NCBI GenBank assembly: GCA_964393875.1
Contig: CAYMUZ010000094.1
Span: 1-9,980 of the forward strand
DNA length: 9,980 bases
Direction: 5' to 3'
Source of the DNA: JAHFHB01 sp964393875
GTDB taxonomy: Bacteria > Omnitrophota > Omnitrophia > Omnitrophales > Aquincolibacteriaceae
Position numbers and translations under genes: made by a program. Under the pieces are notes generated by a model. That model worked only from the letters and a program-made list of their open reading frames with translations. It did no database searches and had not been told where the DNA came from. Within the stretch, counting starts at the first letter, position 1, and the number at the start of each line of letters is the position of its first letter. Below, piece by piece: positions 1-6,788 of the stretch.

Positions 1-628
1 TTTCGGCTTTCTGATGATTGTGATATTGTTTCACAAGAGAGCCGAAGACGTCGGCAAAAGATTCATTTAAAGCCCCGGCTTCGCCTTCGTAAAGCAAATT
101 GGCCTCGAACTGGACAATCCCGTGGGTCAATTCATGCCCAATGACGTCTAAGGCCCCAGTGAAGCTGTTGAACAAGTCGCCGTCGCCATCGCCATAAACC
201 ATTTGTTTTCCATTCCAGAACGCATTGTCATAACGCAAACCGTAATGGACCGTAGAATCTAACGGAAAGCCTTTATTGTCCAATGAGTCTCGCTTGTAGA
301 CTTTATTGAAAAAATCGTAATGCTCACCAGCACCGTCATGGGCTTGGTTAACAGATAAATCCTTTGATTTCGAATCGTCTTCGCGATGCACTAATACCCC
401 CGGTAGAGAGTCCCGGTGATGGGCGTCATAGACCGTTCTTTTTTTGCCGGGAGAAATGACCGTTGCCAAGAAGGAGCGTTCTGCAGAGGTGGTACGCCGT
501 CCGCGAAACTGCTCCGTTTGAATAAGGGTTGAAAGAGCGCGAACTTTCTGTGGATCGGAACCGCGGCGTGCAATTTCGCGTAAGATATGCGGCGGGAGGA
601 TGGAACAAAAACAATGACGCCCGGTCAT
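1..628 (-). CDS. Protealysin-like M4 zinc metallopeptidase (partial, C-terminus off the left edge)
   Basis: Thermolysin-family (M4) neutral endopeptidase; 209 codons are visible and the reading frame is open to the window edge. The N-terminus contains SILPPHILREIARRG (about residues 9-23), which resembles the short propeptide of protealysin-type proteases (PPxxL signature) rather than the long thermolysin propeptide. The zinc site is intact: HELTH at 165-169, with the third ligand E189 in GALNESFADVFG, exactly 24 residues after the first histidine as in thermolysin. The C-terminal helical domain with the expected second catalytic histidine lies outside the window. No signal peptide is seen, as is usual for protealysin relatives, so the export route is unclear. 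The ATG is chosen because a strong AAGGAG stands six bases upstream. It starts 13 bases after the ABC exporter stop and is probably cotranscribed with it. Family assignment is secure; substrate and location are unknown. Confidence 0.9.
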   Translation of the reverse strand, partial: MTGRHCFCSILPPHILREIARRGSDPQKVRALSTLIQTEQFRGRRTTSAERSFLATVISPGKKRTVYDAHHRDSLPGVLVHREDDSKSKDLSVNQAHDGAGEHYDFFNKVYKRDSLDNKGFPLDSTVHYGLRYDNAFWNGKQMVYGDGDGDLFNSFTGALDVIGHELTHGIVQFEANLLYEGEAGALNESFADVFGSLVKQYHNHQKAE

Positions 629-634
629 AAACGA

Positions 635-640
635 CTCCTT
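635..640 (-). promoter_or_regulatory. Ribosome binding site of the M4 protease
   Basis: AAGGAG followed by a six-base spacer (TCGTTT) and ATG. It sits in the short gap between the ABC exporter stop and the protease start, and it fixes the protease start codon at 626-628. Confidence 0.8.
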
Positions 641-641
641 G

Positions 642-2465
642 TTATTCAAAATGCTGGGCTTGCCAATAACGGTAAAACAGCCCTTTTTGATTTAAAAGAT
701 CTTCCAGTTTACCCTGCTCTGCAATGCGACCCTGATCCATCACTAGAATCCAATCTGCGTTACGAATCGTCGAGAGCCTGTGCGCAATCGCAATGGTCGT
801 TCGGCCTTGAGCAAGGTGATCGAGGGCTTCCTGAATGAGCTGCTCAGACACCGAGTCAAGCGCGCTGGTTGCTTCATCTAAAATCAAAATCATGGGGTTT
901 CTCAAGATCACACGCGCAATAGAAAGGCGCTGTAATTCTCCGCCGGAAAGTTTCACCCCGCGATCACCGACGGTGGTGTCAATGCCTTGTTCAAGTCTAT
1001 CGGCAAATTCTAGGACATAAGCCTTGCGAGCTGCCTCCAAGACCTCCTGCCGCGACGATTCGGGACGCGCAAAAAGGATATTGTTTAAAATGCTGTCATT
1101 TAAGACCAAGGTTTCTTGTGACACAAACCCCATTTTCCCCCTCAAGCTGGCGAGGTCGTAATCGCGTATCGATGTCCCGTCAATGCGAATATCCCCCTTT
1201 TGGAATTCATAGAATCGCGGCAAAAGCTCCACCAGCGTTGTTTTGCCCGCCCCTGAAGCACCCACGATTGCCGTAAAACGCCCGGCGGGTAGAACACACG
1301 TTGTTTCTTTTAGGATCTCTGCTCCCGCATAACGCATCGATACCCGGTCGTATTCGATGCCTCGCTCGATCGACCTCAGGGAAATTCTTCCTTGAGAGAC
1401 AATGTCTTTATCTTTTTCATCGAACATTCGCTGCAATTCGTTAACAAATGGATAATGCTTTAATACCAAAGGGGTATTACCGATCAAGGAATTAACTGTC
1501 GATAAGGCGCGTCGAAAAAGCATCAGAGAAACGATCAGTTTAATCAGAAATGCGGGATCATTTTTGAAATAGTAAGTGAAGCTGATCCAAATCATCACGG
1601 CAATGCCCAGAGCCATCAAAACCTCATGGAGAGTTCCCGTGAGACATTGAACTGTGTTCGCTAAAACACGGTCGCGAGCCCGCATACGCTCAAGCTTTTC
1701 AAAAGCCTCGGCTTCCAGCGGTTCACGCCCCAAGGCTTTGATTAATTTGATATTCGAAAACACGTCCAAAGACAGCGCATGCCCGGCTTGTTCATTTTTT
1801 AAGATATCTCGGTACAAACGATGCACCATTCGAATAAAACCTCTCAGTGAAAGATAAAAAAGTGGCGCCACGATGAACGATATGAGGCATAATTGCGGGG
1901 AAACCTGATACAACACAAAAATGTAAACAATGCTGAAAAAGATATTTTGCCAGGTAAAAAATAAGGCGCCCAGAAAAAGAGAAACCTCCTGGGTGAATCG
2001 CATTAGAACATTATGTATTTTCCCTTTACTGGTCGTGTCAAAAAAAGAGCACCCGTAGCGAAGAAGTTTTTTGTAGCCCGTGATGCGAAGTTCTTTTTCA
2101 AGCGATAAAGTCACAAAACCATACAAAGCTTGACTTGCATAAGTCGCCGCTTGCCGCACAAAAACCGCCATCACAATAATAAGAAGTAACCAGCCGAACC
2201 TTCCCGCGAGACGTTCAAAATGAAGGAACTTTAACACAGGCCCTGCCACGGGCAAGGTTCGCCATCCTTCATAAAACCCCATGCCGGCGGCCTGTTTCAA
2301 GAAGGGGACGATCAAACCAAAGCTAAATCCTTCAAACGCTGCTGCAAATAAAAGCAACGCAAAGCTCACTGCCAAGTAACCTGTTCTGAGTTTACCTATC
2401 TTGAAAATGACGAGCATGTCGTGAAGGTGTGGCGTGCGTTTATGAGGTGTATTCACCTTTATCAC
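642..2465 (-). CDS. ABC exporter with fused membrane and ATPase domains (MsbA-like)
   Basis: 607-residue half-transporter of the type that works as a homodimer in the inner membrane. Residues about 27-330 form the transmembrane domain, with hydrophobic segments near 30-56, 91-118, 160-186, 190-206, 280-298 and 305-315. Residues about 365-600 form the nucleotide-binding domain, and all motifs are intact: Walker A GASGAGKTT (402-410), Q-loop Q450, signature LSGGE (506-510), Walker B ILILDE (526-531), D-loop SALD (534-537) and H-loop H562. The length is typical for MsbA/lipid-linked glycan flippases. The start codon overlaps the stop of the upstream glycosyltransferase gene by four bases (ATGA), so the two are translationally coupled. 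The context suggests export of a lipid-linked saccharide or similar envelope precursor. Substrate cannot be read from sequence, and a peptide or protein substrate, including the adjacent protease, is not excluded. Confidence 0.93.
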   Translation of the reverse strand: MIKVNTPHKRTPHLHDMLVIFKIGKLRTGYLAVSFALLLFAAAFEGFSFGLIVPFLKQAAGMGFYEGWRTLPVAGPVLKFLHFERLAGRFGWLLLIIVMAVFVRQAATYASQALYGFVTLSLEKELRITGYKKLLRYGCSFFDTTSKGKIHNVLMRFTQEVSLFLGALFFTWQNIFFSIVYIFVLYQVSPQLCLISFIVAPLFYLSLRGFIRMVHRLYRDILKNEQAGHALSLDVFSNIKLIKALGREPLEAEAFEKLERMRARDRVLANTVQCLTGTLHEVLMALGIAVMIWISFTYYFKNDPAFLIKLIVSLMLFRRALSTVNSLIGNTPLVLKHYPFVNELQRMFDEKDKDIVSQGRISLRSIERGIEYDRVSMRYAGAEILKETTCVLPAGRFTAIVGASGAGKTTLVELLPRFYEFQKGDIRIDGTSIRDYDLASLRGKMGFVSQETLVLNDSILNNILFARPESSRQEVLEAARKAYVLEFADRLEQGIDTTVGDRGVKLSGGELQRLSIARVILRNPMILILDEATSALDSVSEQLIQEALDHLAQGRTTIAIAHRLSTIRNADWILVMDQGRIAEQGKLEDLLNQKGLFYRYWQAQHFE

Positions 2466-3562
2466 TGTCTCATTTGGGCGGTGAATGAAAAAGATTGAAG
2501 GGTCTGCTGAATGTGTTGTTGAAAGAAATCGTGTGAAAATATTGCGGCGTTTCGCCGTCTTGAATCAACGGATTCGATTTCGACTCTTTGGATAGCAGAG
2601 ACCAGAGTGTCGCCTTTGCGTGTATCCACCAAAGCCCCGCTTAAACCCTCTCTGAGAGGGTCACGAACCCCTCCATAATCTGCGGCAATCACAGGAAGTC
2701 CTGTCGCTAAGGCTTCTAGGTACACGATCCCAAAGCCCTCGCCACAGCTCGGCATCACAAAAATGTCGGCCGCACGATAAAGCTCAGGCAATTGGGCCTC
2801 TTGAATTTTGCCTGTAAACCTGACATGGCTTCGGACACCCCTCTCTTCGGCAAGTTTTTCTAAACGCGCTTGATCATCGCCGTCGCCCGCAACGACATAG
2901 ACCCATGCGGGGTTCACCTGGATTAGCTCTGGTAAGGCCGCAATAACCTGGTCATGCCCTTTGTATTTTTCAGAAGCTGAAAGGCGACCGACTGTAAGCA
3001 ATACCTGCTTCCCCCGCAGTTGATATCGATCTGAAAGCGTCTCGGGTTTAGGGCCGGGTTGAAATCTCAATAAATCAATTGCGCCGGGCAGCACAGAGAC
3101 TTTGGCAGGATCCAGATCGGCCCAGGACAAAAATTTTCTTCGCGTATATCGGCTGACCGCAAAAAAATGTGCTACTTTCTTTATGGCAACACGTATGCTC
3201 CGGTTCGGACACTGCCAGGCTTCAATCCCATACACCTGCATCCAGGTTTGCGATCTGGTAAACACGGTCAAGCAGGCCAGAAGCGGCGCCATATAAAGAT
3301 GTCCGCACCAAACAATGTCGAAAGGCCCTTGGGCAATCAAAACCACTGCCGCCCTGAATGCAAATCGAATTTTGCTTGGACTGGGCGGCAATTGATTCAC
3401 TTTTTTGGGTTCTTCCCCCGGGCGTGGCCGCCCCTGACGTGGTAAAACAATGACTGTTTTGACCGCTTCTGATGATGCAAGCGCTGTCAAGAAATCACGG
3501 TTGTACTGGGCGATTCCTCCCTCACCGCCAAAGGCTTCTGTGACTAACGCTAAAACTCTCAT
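2462..3562 (-). CDS. Family 4 glycosyltransferase (GT-B fold)
   Basis: 366-residue retaining glycosyltransferase that would transfer a sugar from a nucleotide-activated donor to a lipid- or glycan-linked acceptor at the cytoplasmic membrane face. The N-terminal Rossmann domain begins with the glycine-rich loop FGGEGGIAQYNRDF (11-24), the usual acceptor-side signature. The C-terminal donor domain has VGRLSASEKYKGHD (191-204), with the phosphate-contacting Arg193 and Lys residues, VVAGDGDD (223-230), and the EX7E motif EGFGIVYLE (E275 and E283). PSCGEGFG and the following EALATGLPVIAADYGG are classic for GT4. Length is normal and the frame is intact. It starts three bases after the stop of the asparagine synthetase gene and overlaps the ABC exporter gene by four bases, so it is in the middle of a tightly coupled operon. 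Donor and acceptor sugars are unknown. Confidence 0.93.
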   Translation of the reverse strand: MRVLALVTEAFGGEGGIAQYNRDFLTALASSEAVKTVIVLPRQGRPRPGEEPKKVNQLPPSPSKIRFAFRAAVVLIAQGPFDIVWCGHLYMAPLLACLTVFTRSQTWMQVYGIEAWQCPNRSIRVAIKKVAHFFAVSRYTRRKFLSWADLDPAKVSVLPGAIDLLRFQPGPKPETLSDRYQLRGKQVLLTVGRLSASEKYKGHDQVIAALPELIQVNPAWVYVVAGDGDDQARLEKLAEERGVRSHVRFTGKIQEAQLPELYRAADIFVMPSCGEGFGIVYLEALATGLPVIAADYGGVRDPLREGLSGALVDTRKGDTLVSAIQRVEIESVDSRRRNAAIFSHDFFQQHIQQTLQSFSFTAQMRQ

Positions 3563-3565
3563 AAT

Positions 3566-5404
3566 TTAGGCGGCCATTCGTTGATAAAGAGAAGGGGCCC
3601 ACGTTCTTGCCCACAGCCCAGCGCTATCACATTCGCTATGCGGGCGAGGGCCGGATTCGCCCGCTATCGGACGGATCCAAGCAGACATGGGTAATGTAAA
3701 GCCTGTTTTTTTGCGCTTGCTCACTTCGGCAGGTAGTTCCGGGATTGCTTTTCGCACAAGGGCTGACTTGCCCACCGTTGCTCCACGCTTAACCAGCACT
3801 GGCGCCAATGTCCGCAAAAGACAAGTATCCACAAATGGCGTGCGGATTTCCAAAGAGTGGGCCATCCCCGCCCAATCTGCATCGCGCAAAAGTTGATTTT
3901 TTAAATACCACGCAGATTCAAGAATACTTATTTTTGAAAAGTCTCGACAGAGAGAAGGCCGCAGACTATCACGCATGGCTGTTAGCATACTGAGGCGTCT
4001 CAGACCCTTTGCCACCATTTCAGATTCTAGAAAATGCCCAAGCTCCCACGGCATAAAAAGACCCCGTTTCAAATAGTAGGCGCCTGGAAAACTCCCCCCG
4101 AACTTCAACATGCCCGAAACTTTGGGATGAAAAATTTTGAGGGGCTTTAAGAATGCCTCAAAACAAGCCTGAAATAATTGTCCGAGCAGCGGAACTCTCG
4201 AAGGAATATAAAGCGCCCGAACCCATCTGGGAACTTCACGAAACGATTCATACCCCCCCAGCAGCTCATCGCCGCCTATTCCTGAAAGCGCGACTTTAAG
4301 CCCGATGCTTTTTGCAGCCTTACTCACAAAATAAGTGTTCACCCCATCAAGGGTCGGTTGATCCATCGATTCGAACACCTTCGGTAAATCCCTCTCGAAT
4401 TCCTGACGGGTTAGCAAGTAGGTGTGATGCTCCACATCGTAGCGTCTGGCCATTTCCGCGGCGAGAGGACGCTCATCGAAAGAGCCTTTGCTAAACTCCT
4501 CAAAACCGAGAGTTACAGCCTTGAGATGGCGTACACCCGCCTGGCAAGCTAATGCCAGTAAAATTCCTGAATCAATTCCAGCCGACAAGAAAAGACCGAC
4601 TGGAACATCCGCTACAAAATGGTGTTTGATAGAATCAAGCAATGCCGCTCGGATTTGTCCTGGAACATGCTCTTCGATGGGATCTGTCTTTTTTTGCTCG
4701 GCCTCACTCCATATCTTGGCTAATGAAAAATAGCAGACACTTTGCCCGGCTCCTTGACTATTCACCCACACATAACTACCGGCTGGCAAGGAGCGAATTT
4801 CCTGGTAAAGCGTAACAGGTTCCGGGACGCTGCCCAACAGAAAGAATCCCACAGCACCGGCAGGCTCTGGGTCTTTAGAGATTCTTGAACTGGTAAGCAA
4901 GGCTTTAACTTGTGAGGCTGTACGCAAAGTCCAGCCATCATCAGCGTAGTAAAGGGGTTTGATGCCGTAAGGGTCGCGCGCAAGAAGCATCTTCTTTTTT
5001 TCGCCATCCCACAGAGCAAAGGCGAACATGCCTCGGAGCTTTGGAAGCATTTCCGTACCATACTCAGCATACATTTGCAGGAGAACTTCGGTATCCGACT
5101 CCGTTCGGAAGCAACGCCCCTTTTTCTCAAGCTCGCCCCTCAACCCGCGGTAGTTATAGATTTCTCCGTTGAAGCTAATGACGTGCTTTCCATCCGCACT
5201 GACCATGGGCTGACTGGCTCGTTCATCGAGATCAATGATGCTTAAGCGGCGGTGACCAAGCCCTACCCGCCTGTCATTTGACAGCCACTCCCCGCTGCCG
5301 TCAGGTCCGCGGGCCGCCATATGATCACGGATTTTACGGAGTTCTTCCACATCAACATCGAGAGAGGCGTAATGGTAAGCAAATATTCCGGCAACACCAC
5401 ACAT
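3566..5404 (-). CDS. asnB: Glutamine-hydrolysing asparagine synthetase-family amidotransferase
   Basis: 612-residue two-domain enzyme. The N-terminal class II glutaminase domain (about 2-210) has the nucleophile Cys2 directly after the start methionine (MCGVAGIF), plus GHRRLSIIDL (50-59), SFNGEIYNY (77-85) and SDTEVLL (103-109), which bind glutamine. The C-terminal synthetase domain (about 245-600) has the pyrophosphatase loop SAGIDSG (274-280), a mild variant of the usual SGGxDS, and ALSGIGGDELLGGY (372-385). Ammonia released from glutamine would be used on an ATP-activated carboxylate. In glycan or lipopeptide clusters such paralogues often amidate a saccharide or lipid-linked acid rather than making free asparagine, so the true substrate is uncertain. 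A GGAG sequence precedes the ATG. The gene follows the NusG-like gene after 95 bases and is followed three bases later by the glycosyltransferase. Confidence 0.9.
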   Translation of the reverse strand: MCGVAGIFAYHYASLDVDVEELRKIRDHMAARGPDGSGEWLSNDRRVGLGHRRLSIIDLDERASQPMVSADGKHVISFNGEIYNYRGLRGELEKKGRCFRTESDTEVLLQMYAEYGTEMLPKLRGMFAFALWDGEKKKMLLARDPYGIKPLYYADDGWTLRTASQVKALLTSSRISKDPEPAGAVGFFLLGSVPEPVTLYQEIRSLPAGSYVWVNSQGAGQSVCYFSLAKIWSEAEQKKTDPIEEHVPGQIRAALLDSIKHHFVADVPVGLFLSAGIDSGILLALACQAGVRHLKAVTLGFEEFSKGSFDERPLAAEMARRYDVEHHTYLLTRQEFERDLPKVFESMDQPTLDGVNTYFVSKAAKSIGLKVALSGIGGDELLGGYESFREVPRWVRALYIPSRVPLLGQLFQACFEAFLKPLKIFHPKVSGMLKFGGSFPGAYYLKRGLFMPWELGHFLESEMVAKGLRRLSMLTAMRDSLRPSLCRDFSKISILESAWYLKNQLLRDADWAGMAHSLEIRTPFVDTCLLRTLAPVLVKRGATVGKSALVRKAIPELPAEVSKRKKTGFTLPMSAWIRPIAGESGPRPHSECDSAGLWARTWAPSLYQRMAA

Positions 5405-5441
5405 TAGAGCGACTCCATCATTTATAGCTTCGCCCTCTCAG

Positions 5442-5460
5442 TCCCATGAACAACATGGAA
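5442..5460 (-). promoter_or_regulatory. Stem-loop in the leader between the NusG-like gene and asnB
   Basis: Seven-base arms TCCCATG and CATGGAA pair with one G.U in the minus-strand RNA around a five-base loop. It lies about 40 bases before the asnB start and has no T-tract, so it is not an intrinsic terminator. It could influence asnB translation or polymerase pausing. The short stem could also be chance. Confidence 0.3.
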
Positions 5461-5499
5461 CCTGCAAGGGCTTATGGACTGCTTCTTCTTAAAATCGCC

Positions 5500-6066
5500 T
5501 CAAACTACCTGCACACACGCGGCATCCACTTCCACTGAAATAGACTGCATTAAAACATCGAGAGAGATGACTAAGCGGCATCGATTATCTTTTCTAACGA
5601 TAAAACCTTCGACTCCGCTCATCGGGCCGGAACGAATGCAAACTCTTTGGCCGCTGTTTAAATAGGGAAACGGGTCCACCGATATTTTTTCCACTTCAAA
5701 TCGGCGGAGCGCTTCAATTTCGCGGTCTGCAATTCTAGCCGGTTGGCCGCTCCCGAAACTCACGAGCGCTACAACTCCGGCGGTATTAAGAACCCATAAT
5801 TTTTTTGAGAGAGGAATGCGGACAAAAACATACCCCTGAAGCAGGGGTTCATCGATGAGTTTGACGCGATCAGACCAGTGGCGCTTGATTCGTCTCAGTG
5901 GCAGGAAACTTTCCAGTGCTTTTTTGTGCAGCTCACGATCGACCACTTTTTCGTGCCGGCTTTTCGTATAAAGCGCATACCAGCATGAAACCTCGCTCTG
6001 CTGCAAGCCCAAATCAAAATTACGATCATCTGATTGACAGGTGGCGCTCTCAACAAGTTGGAGCAT
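5500..6066 (-). CDS. Specialised NusG paralogue (RfaH/UpxY/LoaP-like antitermination factor)
   Basis: 188-residue transcription elongation factor. After a 25-residue polar extension comes the NGN domain (about 27-125), starting with WYALYTKSRHEKVVDREL and containing LLQGYVFVRIPLSKKLWVLNTAGVVALVSF, which would bind RNA polymerase. The C-terminal KOW domain (about 137-172) carries GQRVCIRSGPMSGVEGFIVRKDNRCRLVI. Being first in a saccharide operon is the hallmark of operon-specific NusG paralogues, which suppress premature termination in their own long transcript. The housekeeping NusG gene normally sits beside ribosomal protein genes (rplK/secE), which are absent here. The start is preceded only by a weak purine stretch (AGTAGG), so an alternative start or low translation is possible. 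A 10-bp inverted repeat lies 28 bases upstream. The family is clear; the specific target element is not known. Confidence 0.9.
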   Translation of the reverse strand: MLQLVESATCQSDDRNFDLGLQQSEVSCWYALYTKSRHEKVVDRELHKKALESFLPLRRIKRHWSDRVKLIDEPLLQGYVFVRIPLSKKLWVLNTAGVVALVSFGSGQPARIADREIEALRRFEVEKISVDPFPYLNSGQRVCIRSGPMSGVEGFIVRKDNRCRLVISLDVLMQSISVEVDAACVQVV

Positions 6067-6093
6067 GATCGGCCTACTACTTGTTTATGCACA

Positions 6094-6133
6094 CGCACAG
6101 CTCTTTTCCCAAAACTCTGAAGGGAGCTGTGCG
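6094..6133 (-). promoter_or_regulatory. 10-bp perfect inverted repeat in the leader of the NusG-like gene
   Basis: Arms CGCACAGCTC (6094-6103) and GAGCTGTGCG (6124-6133) are perfectly complementary around a 20-base loop. It lies upstream of the NusG-like start with no T-tract after it on the coding strand. It could be a pause or recruitment hairpin for the NusG paralogue, an operator, or an mRNA stability element. The structure is seen directly; the role is inferred. Confidence 0.5.
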
Positions 6134-6206
6134 CAAAAATGAAACATGCTGCTCAAAACCGGATAATACTTTTCAATCTAGCACCCGTGCCTTTTGCCCG
6201 GGTACT

Positions 6207-6240
6207 GTGCCTCAGCTGCTAGTGAAGCATCTGTAGGCAC
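6207..6240 (-). promoter_or_regulatory. Inverted repeat immediately after the HTH gene stop
   Basis: Arms GTGCCTCAG (6207-6215) and CTGTAGGCAC (6231-6240) pair over nine bases with one bulge. The arm begins inside the stop codon of the small HTH gene. A second weak stem (ACCCG/CGGGT) follows further along the leader with only a short T run. It may be a weak terminator or attenuator between the HTH gene and the NusG-led operon. Confidence 0.35.
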
Positions 6241-6479
6241 TAGGATTGATTCATGCGGCTCGTCAGCCAGGCATCCAAAATGTCCTTCTTGAAGCGCCAC
6301 TGCCCGCCGATTTTAGTCGCCGGAACTTCGCGTTTCTTGAGAAGCCGGTAAACAGTAACCAGATGGAACCCAAGATACTTCGCCGCTTCTTTAGGTGTCA
6401 TAATCTGGGTGCGCTCCGGCCGCTTTGCACCTTTGTTCTTGTCGACCAATTTGTCATTTTCCTTTGCTGCATCATCCAT
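6240..6479 (-). CDS. Excisionase-family (MerR-like) helix-turn-helix DNA-binding protein
   Basis: 79-residue protein with a charged, probably disordered N-terminus (1-24) followed by a single winged helix-turn-helix of the excisionase/HTH_17 type. In IMTPKEAAKYLGFHLVTVYRLLKKREVPATKIGGQWRFKKDILDAWL (pieces within 26-72), the two HTH helices cover roughly 29-48 and the wing is KIGGQWRF. The fold binds DNA; in phages it directs excision, but chromosomal copies of this kind usually act as small regulators. No integrase, attachment site or phage gene is nearby, so a prophage role is not supported. A textbook AAGGAGG (6485-6491) sits six bases before the ATG. The gene is preceded by a strong candidate promoter and a palindrome, and lies upstream of the NusG-led glycan operon in the same direction, so it may control that operon or its own promoter. 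Confidence 0.85.
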   Translation of the reverse strand: MDDAAKENDKLVDKNKGAKRPERTQIMTPKEAAKYLGFHLVTVYRLLKKREVPATKIGGQWRFKKDILDAWLTSRMNQS

Positions 6480-6510
6480 AACATCCTCCTTGAGATCTCA
6501 TCGGTTTGTC

Positions 6511-6530
6511 GCGATGCTGTATAGCATCGC
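6511..6530 (-). promoter_or_regulatory. Perfect 8-bp palindromic hairpin in the 5' leader of the HTH gene
   Basis: GCGATGCT and AGCATCGC are perfect complements around a four-base centre. The element lies just downstream of the predicted transcription start and upstream of the AAGGAGG. A second perfect 10-bp palindrome, TGAGATCTCA, occupies 6491-6500 and touches the ribosome binding site. Either could be an operator for autoregulation or a 5' stabilising hairpin. Confidence 0.55.
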
Positions 6531-6545
6531 TCAATACTATTAATT

Positions 6546-6573
6546 AAGATACTATGATTTTATAAATTGTCAA
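6546..6573 (-). promoter_or_regulatory. Candidate sigma70 promoter of the HTH gene
   Basis: A perfect -35 TTGACA (6568-6573), a 16-base spacer and a -10 TATCTT (6546-6551, four of six consensus positions). The start of transcription would fall near 6539, about 60 bases before the ATG. AT-rich direct repeats lie directly upstream of the -35, where an UP element would be. Confidence 0.6.
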
Positions 6574-6582
6574 GTATTGCTA

Positions 6583-6604
6583 TTTGAATTTATAATTTGA
6601 ATTT
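6583..6604. repeat. Two direct copies of TTTGAATTT
   Basis: Copies at 6583-6591 and 6596-6604 are spaced 13 bases start to start. They sit just upstream of the -35 box of the HTH promoter, in very AT-rich DNA. They could form an UP element or protein-binding repeats, but in such AT-rich sequence chance is a real alternative. Confidence 0.4.
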
Positions 6605-6629
6605 GTGTAACTCATTAGAGTGAAAAAGG

Positions 6630-6678
6630 TTAGGTCTTAATGATTAAACTTGATGTTTTTGATTAATTTAGGTCTTAA
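6630..6678. repeat. Two direct copies of TTAGGTCTTAA
   Basis: Perfect 11-bp copies at 6630-6640 and 6668-6678, 38 bases apart. Each is followed by TTAATGATTA (6637-6646, overlapping the first copy; 6686-6695, after the second). A shorter TTAGGT recurs at 6764-6769. Thirty-eight bases is between three and four helical turns, so same-face binding is not obvious. The role is unknown. Confidence 0.4.
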
Positions 6679-6788
6679 ACGTTCTTTAATGATTATTTAT
6701 TTTATATGGTGGCTGTTAAATTCGCGCACACCGGCAGCCTGTTTGAGTGAAAAAAAGAAAGTTTTAGGTGAGCAAAAATAATGGCGGG

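Larger units (their letters stand above)
6574..6788. other. AT-rich non-coding gap downstream of pyrE
   Basis: Part of the roughly 309-base gap between the pyrE stop and the HTH gene. It holds the direct repeats and upstream promoter DNA described separately. No convincing open reading frame or RNA gene is seen. After the pyrE stop there are T-rich runs and a loose GGCTG/CAGCC pairing, but no compact GC stem with a T-tract, so an intrinsic terminator for pyrE cannot be shown. Confidence 0.5.

Noticed and set aside
391..614. Two short minus-strand reading frames within the protease gene
   Set aside because: They are other frames of the M4 protease, whose frame carries the propeptide and zinc motifs and has the good ribosome binding site.
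4762..5130. A 122-residue minus-strand frame inside the asparagine synthetase gene
   Set aside because: It is a shadow of the glutaminase domain in another frame, with no recognisable motifs.
5405..5499. Intrinsic terminator between the NusG-like gene and asnB
   Set aside because: The only stem (5442-5460) has no T-tract after it.
6240..6479. Prophage or integrative element suggested by the excisionase-like gene
   Set aside because: No integrase, phage gene, tRNA target or attachment repeats are in the window; chromosomal HTH_17 proteins of this size are common.
6574..6788. CRISPR array or replication origin in the AT-rich repeated gap
   Set aside because: Repeats are few, short and unevenly spaced, with no DnaA boxes recognised and no replication or cas genes nearby.
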